IMG/VR virus record: IMGVR_UViG_3300023180_000042
Coordinates: 1-64,000 of that record
Length of the DNA stretch: 64,000 nt
Reading direction: 5' to 3' (one strand)
Source of the DNA: a virus
Made by a program: the position numbers and the translations under genes. The notes below the pieces were generated by a model that saw only the letters and a list, made by a program, of their open reading frames with translations, did no database searches and had not been told where the DNA came from. Shown here piece by piece: positions 61,783 to 64,000 of the stretch. The stretch's first letter is position 1. Every line of letters begins with the position of its first letter.

Positions 61783-62159
61783 TGAATCCGTTTGACTATG
61801 TGACAGCCATTAATCATGGCAAGCAAGACATCATGGACGATGATTTGAAAGAGAAAGCCTATAACTCTTTTCTGACAAATCGATCACTAAGTTATTTTCC
61901 TGATACCGTTGCCGCGGCTAACGTTATGAATCAGTTTCACCACTTGGATAACAAGTTACAATTTCATTTTTTACTAAATATAGTAAGAAAGCGAAAGCGG
62001 TTCTCTAAGTGGGAGAAACAAGAGACTTTCGATGACGTGGAAGCGGTAAAGGAGTATTATGGATACAGCAACGAAAAAGCACGTTCGGCTTTATCCCTCC
62101 TTTCACCTGATCAAATTAATGAAATAAGAACAAGGATCTACAAAGGTGGAAGAAAATAG
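61782..62159 (+). CDS. 62: Clamp loader small subunit gp62
   Basis: 125 residues (T4 gp62 is 187, so this is a short form, as in marine T4-likes). Begins MNPFDYVTAINHGKQDIMDD and contains YNSFLTNRSLSYFPDTV, followed by a basic helical region (LNIVRKRKRFSKW). Single gp62 plus four gp44 form the loader. Coupled to gp44 by one-base overlap and overlapping regA by 14 bases. Confidence 0.88.
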   Translation: MNPFDYVTAINHGKQDIMDDDLKEKAYNSFLTNRSLSYFPDTVAAANVMNQFHHLDNKLQFHFLLNIVRKRKRFSKWEKQETFDDVEAVKEYYGYSNEKARSALSLLSPDQINEIRTRIYKGGRK

Positions 62160-62553
62160 AATTTGGAAACCAGCAGATATGCTGGAAGTGACGTTGAACG
62201 AACCCGATGATTTTCTCAAGGTTCGTGAGACATTGACAAGAATGGGTGTAGCATCTCGACGTGAAAACAAACTGTTTCAGTCATGTCATATCTTGCACAA
62301 ACAAGGTCGGTACTTTATCGTGCACTTCAAAGAATTGTTTCTACTCGACGGCAAGAAGTCTAATCTAGAAGAGGCTGATGTTCTAAGAAGAAACACCATC
62401 GCTACTTTGTTAGCAGATTGGGGACTCGTGCAGATCGTCGATAAGGCTCAGGTAGCAGAGTGTGCACCACTGCGACAAGTGAAGATCATTTCTCACAAGG
62501 ATAAAGATCAGTGGGAGTTGTGTCCAAAATATAATATCGGTAATAAGGCTTGA
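62146..62553 (+). CDS. regA: Translational repressor RegA
   Basis: 135 residues from a GTG with AAGGA 9 bases upstream. T4 RegA (122 residues) aligns from the internal ATG at 62179 (MLEVTLNEPDDFLKVRETLT; T4 MIEITLKKPEDFLKVKETLT), so the shorter start is the alternative. Also conserved: QSCHILHKQGRYFIVHFKEL, RRNTIATLLADWGLVQIV and PKYNIGN. RegA binds start regions of early mRNAs, including those of gp44, gp45 and itself in T4. Confidence 0.93.
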   Translation: MEENRIWKPADMLEVTLNEPDDFLKVRETLTRMGVASRRENKLFQSCHILHKQGRYFIVHFKELFLLDGKKSNLEEADVLRRNTIATLLADWGLVQIVDKAQVAECAPLRQVKIISHKDKDQWELCPKYNIGNKA

Positions 62554-62699
62554 CAGTCCAAGAACATTACGCTAGAATGGAAAAGATATTCGGCAAACTA
62601 CCTAATCCCTATCATGAGCCTAAGCAGTTTGCCTATTTCGTCAAGCTATACAAATACTACCATTTCAGTAGAGATGGAAAGAATCACTGGGTTGCTTAA
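62550..62699 (+). CDS. Small basic protein after regA
   Basis: 49 residues from a TTG overlapping the regA stop, or 40 from the ATG at 62577. Aromatic, basic sequence (KQFAYFVKLYKYYHFSRDGK, ending NHWVA). The same bases contain TTGACA at 62550-62555 and TAGAAT at 62573-62578 with a 17-base spacer, so the region may alternatively be a promoter. Its 3' end touches the convergent gene downstream. Function unknown. Confidence 0.4.
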   Translation: MTVQEHYARMEKIFGKLPNPYHEPKQFAYFVKLYKYYHFSRDGKNHWVA

Positions 62700-62980
62700 A
62701 TTCTCGCAATCGATTCAACGTGACAAGTTTTCTTGCGTGAGAACTTGATCGGTGTTCCTTCTCTGACTTGACGCGAACGAAATTGAAACTGAGTGATTTC
62801 TTCTACGTCATATTCGCAGTTTGTTTTGATAGCGTACTTATTACCTTGCTTGTCTCTGATCTGAATTAAGTCGCTAGACGTATCAAACATGACAATCGGA
62901 GTAAGATTGGCAGTGACAACACTCTCATTAGCGAATGAGATTAGCGGTAACATAAGTAATACGAGGATGATGTTTTTCAT
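62696..62980 (-). CDS. Small secreted protein
   Basis: 94 residues from the ATG at 62980, chosen because GGAGG lies 6 bases upstream on the minus strand. Residues 1-17 form a signal peptide (KNIILVLLMLPLISFA). The mature part is beta-rich (VVTANLTPIVMFDTSSDLIQ) with two cysteines (TNC, KTC) that could pair. No family recognised. Leftward, against the flanking genes; a TATAAT on the minus strand at 63046-63041 may be its -10. Confidence 0.6.
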   Translation of the reverse strand: MKNIILVLLMLPLISFANESVVTANLTPIVMFDTSSDLIQIRDKQGNKYAIKTNCEYDVEEITQFQFRSRQVREGTPIKFSRKKTCHVESIARI

Positions 62981-63068
62981 ATTTGCCTCCAGTCGCCTCA
63001 CGGCGTAGTTATTGTTACAGTTTTATTACACTGTATATACATTATATATAGGTTTTTGGACTTAGACC

Positions 63069-63227
63069 ATGAAAAAAGATGACAATCTTCTTGTGAAAAT
63101 CAATAAGGAAGATAAGAAAGAATTTATTGCGCTGTGTAAAGAAATGGACACAAGCGCATCTCGTGAAGTGAGACACTTCATAAAAAAATTTATACAAGAG
63201 AACCAAAAGCAAACTTCTCGCGTATAA
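63069..63227 (+). CDS. Ribbon-helix-helix DNA-binding protein
   Basis: 52 residues. A strand (DNLLVKINKED) is followed by two helices (KKEFIALCKEMDTSASREVR, then HFIKKFIQEN), the MetJ/Arc/CopG layout, in which a dimer puts the strand in the DNA major groove. Probable small repressor or regulator. No clear Shine-Dalgarno. Its TAA stop lies inside the late promoter of hsp20, so late transcription starts within its 3' end. Confidence 0.6.
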   Translation: MKKDDNLLVKINKEDKKEFIALCKEMDTSASREVRHFIKKFIQENQKQTSRV

Positions 63228-63230
63228 ATA
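63223..63230 (+). promoter_or_regulatory. T4-type late promoter for hsp20
   Basis: Exact TATAAATA overlapping the stop of the ribbon-helix-helix gene and 77 bases before the Hsp20 ATG. Confidence 0.7.
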
Positions 63231-63299
63231 ACCGCGTGATGCCTTTATAGGGTCACATATACAACACAACCTTGCTTAATTAATTAGGAGGTACCGTTT

Positions 63300-63737
63300 A
63301 TGGTAACTAAAGCATTTACCTTTCCACGTTCGCATTTTATTGGCTTCGATCACGTTTGGTCTGAGATTGAACGTCTTTCAGAGATGTCAGACAACAAACT
63401 TTTTCCTCCACACAACGTAGTCAAGCATGACGAATCAACGTTTTCAATCGAACTTGCACTGGCTGGTTATAGCAGAGACAACCTAGAAATTGAAGTGAAA
63501 GAAGGCAACGCTCTTCTTGTGATTTCTGGCGACAACCGAGTCGAAGAGTTTGAAAACGAGCGATCAAAGGAGTACCTGCATCGTGGAATCTCAGGTAAGA
63601 AGTTTACTCGCACCTTTAGACTGTCAGAACATGTTGTTGTTGATGGAGCAGACTTCGTGGACGGATTACTCGTCATTAACTTGAGAGTAGAGATTCCTGA
63701 AGAAAAGCGTCCGAGAAAAATCTCAATCTCATCTTAA
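63300..63737 (+). CDS. hsp20: Small heat-shock protein Hsp20
   Basis: 145 residues. Alpha-crystallin domain at about 37-140: FSIELALAGYSRDNLEIEVK, LLVISGD, FTRTFRLSEHVVVDGADFVD and GLLVINLRVEIPEEKRPRKI with the usual C-terminal IxI-type tail (KISIS). Hsp20 genes are common in marine T4-like phages and are thought to aid virion folding. Strong AGGAGG ribosome site 9 bases before the ATG. Confidence 0.92.
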   Translation: MVTKAFTFPRSHFIGFDHVWSEIERLSEMSDNKLFPPHNVVKHDESTFSIELALAGYSRDNLEIEVKEGNALLVISGDNRVEEFENERSKEYLHRGISGKKFTRTFRLSEHVVVDGADFVDGLLVINLRVEIPEEKRPRKISISS

Positions 63738-63751
63738 AGGACGTAATACAA

Positions 63752-64000
63752 TTGAAAAGAATTTTAGCCCTCGCACTTGCATTGGGTTTATCTGCTAGTG
63801 TTAGCGCCAATGATGTTGAAGAAGTAAAAGTGTATGCGACAAAGATCGACAACTCAGGCTATACTATGAGAGCCGGTCTGACGAACGTTGCGCTGTTGCA
63901 CGAATACGACGAAAGACTTGACACTTGGCATTACATTGGTTATACTGATGAATACGGTCAAACTGTAACAGTTGATGTTGATAAATCTATCAACAAAGCT
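63752..64000 (+). CDS. Secreted protein, 3' truncated by window
   Basis: 83 residues visible from a TTG with AAGGA about 10 bases upstream, 14 bases after hsp20. Residues 1-19 form a signal peptide (KRILALALALGLSASVSA). The mature part (VEEVKVYATKIDNSGYTMRA, HYIGYTDEYGQTVTVDVDKS) is beta-rich. The gene runs off the right edge. No family recognised. Confidence 0.55.
   Translation, partial: MKRILALALALGLSASVSANDVEEVKVYATKIDNSGYTMRAGLTNVALLHEYDERLDTWHYIGYTDEYGQTVTVDVDKSINKA

Noticed and set aside
1-64000. Search for tRNA genes, insertion sequences, integrase or attachment sites
   Set aside because: No cloverleaf, transposase, integrase or flanking direct repeats were recognised by eye; a tRNA scan would be needed to exclude tRNAs fully.

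Overview
This 64 kb window is a contiguous part of a T4-like contractile-tailed phage genome (myovirus), not bacterial chromosome. The evidence is a nearly complete T4-type morphogenesis set in canonical order (gp25, gp6, gp8-like; gp13, gp14, gp15; gp16, gp17, gp18, gp19, gp20, gp67, gp68-position, gp21, gp22, gp23; gp3-like), followed by T4 recombination/replication genes in T4 order (UvsY, UvsW, gp55, gp47, gp46, gp45, gp44, gp62, RegA) and an Hsp20. Protein features shared with marine cyanophage/pelagiphage-type T4-likes (DUF4815-type giant protein, long DS-rich fibre genes, Hsp20, gp3-UvsY-UvsW linkage, four-copy RDxG repeats) suggest a marine Gram-negative host. A lipoprotein lipobox and several signal peptides agree with this. 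The host cannot be named from the sequence. No tRNA, IS element, integrase or CRISPR array was seen.

Layout. (1) 1-11220: end of a baseplate-associated gene, an unknown protein, gp25, gp6, gp8-like, a 1823-aa DUF4815-like protein and a 77-aa coiled-coil protein. (2) 11253-19385: a 2080-aa protein made mostly of Tyr-Gly-Asn/Asp octad repeats, then a charged coiled-coil protein, a GT-A-like glycosyltransferase and a 2OG-Fe(II)-oxygenase-like protein, tightly packed. (3) 19433-25781: adhesin/fibre-like structural genes. (4) 25794-28820: neck and tail-terminator genes gp13, gp14, gp15, with gp15 carrying a cadherin/VCBS-like extension. (5) 28833-33253: four tandem paralogues sharing an N-terminal domain, one ending in a Peptidase_S74 chaperone domain. 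(6) 33250-40600: a subtilisin-like protease fused to the same Tyr-Gly octad repeats and to an amicyanin-like cupredoxin domain, then a 1358-aa Calx-beta-like multidomain protein. (7) 40602-50911: terminase, sheath, tube, portal, prohead protease, scaffold and capsid, with a methyltransferase-like gene inserted among the prohead genes. (8) 51062-52876: an accessory cassette of a secreted protein and a convergent lipoprotein metalloprotease. (9) 52949-62699: gp3-like, recombination, late sigma factor, SbcCD-like nuclease, clamp and clamp loader, RegA and several very small genes. (10) 62696-64000: small exported proteins, a ribbon-helix-helix protein and Hsp20.

Regulation is legible. The T4 late-promoter octamer TATAAATA occurs 24-86 bases before many late genes, and the window encodes gp55 and gp45, the T4 factors that recognise and activate such promoters. 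Host-type (-35/-10) promoters instead precede uvsY, gp46, gp45 and a 53-aa membrane protein; two of these would give leaderless or near-leaderless mRNAs. At 52904-52917 two late promoters overlap back to back and drive the metalloprotease leftward and gp3 rightward.

The most unusual content is the Tyr-Gly octad repeat family, shared by two virion-type proteins and accompanied by a glycosyltransferase, an oxygenase-like protein, a subtilisin with a complete triad and a copper-site-like cupredoxin. I suggest, as inference, that these form a virion surface-fibre system with its own covalent modification and processing enzymes.
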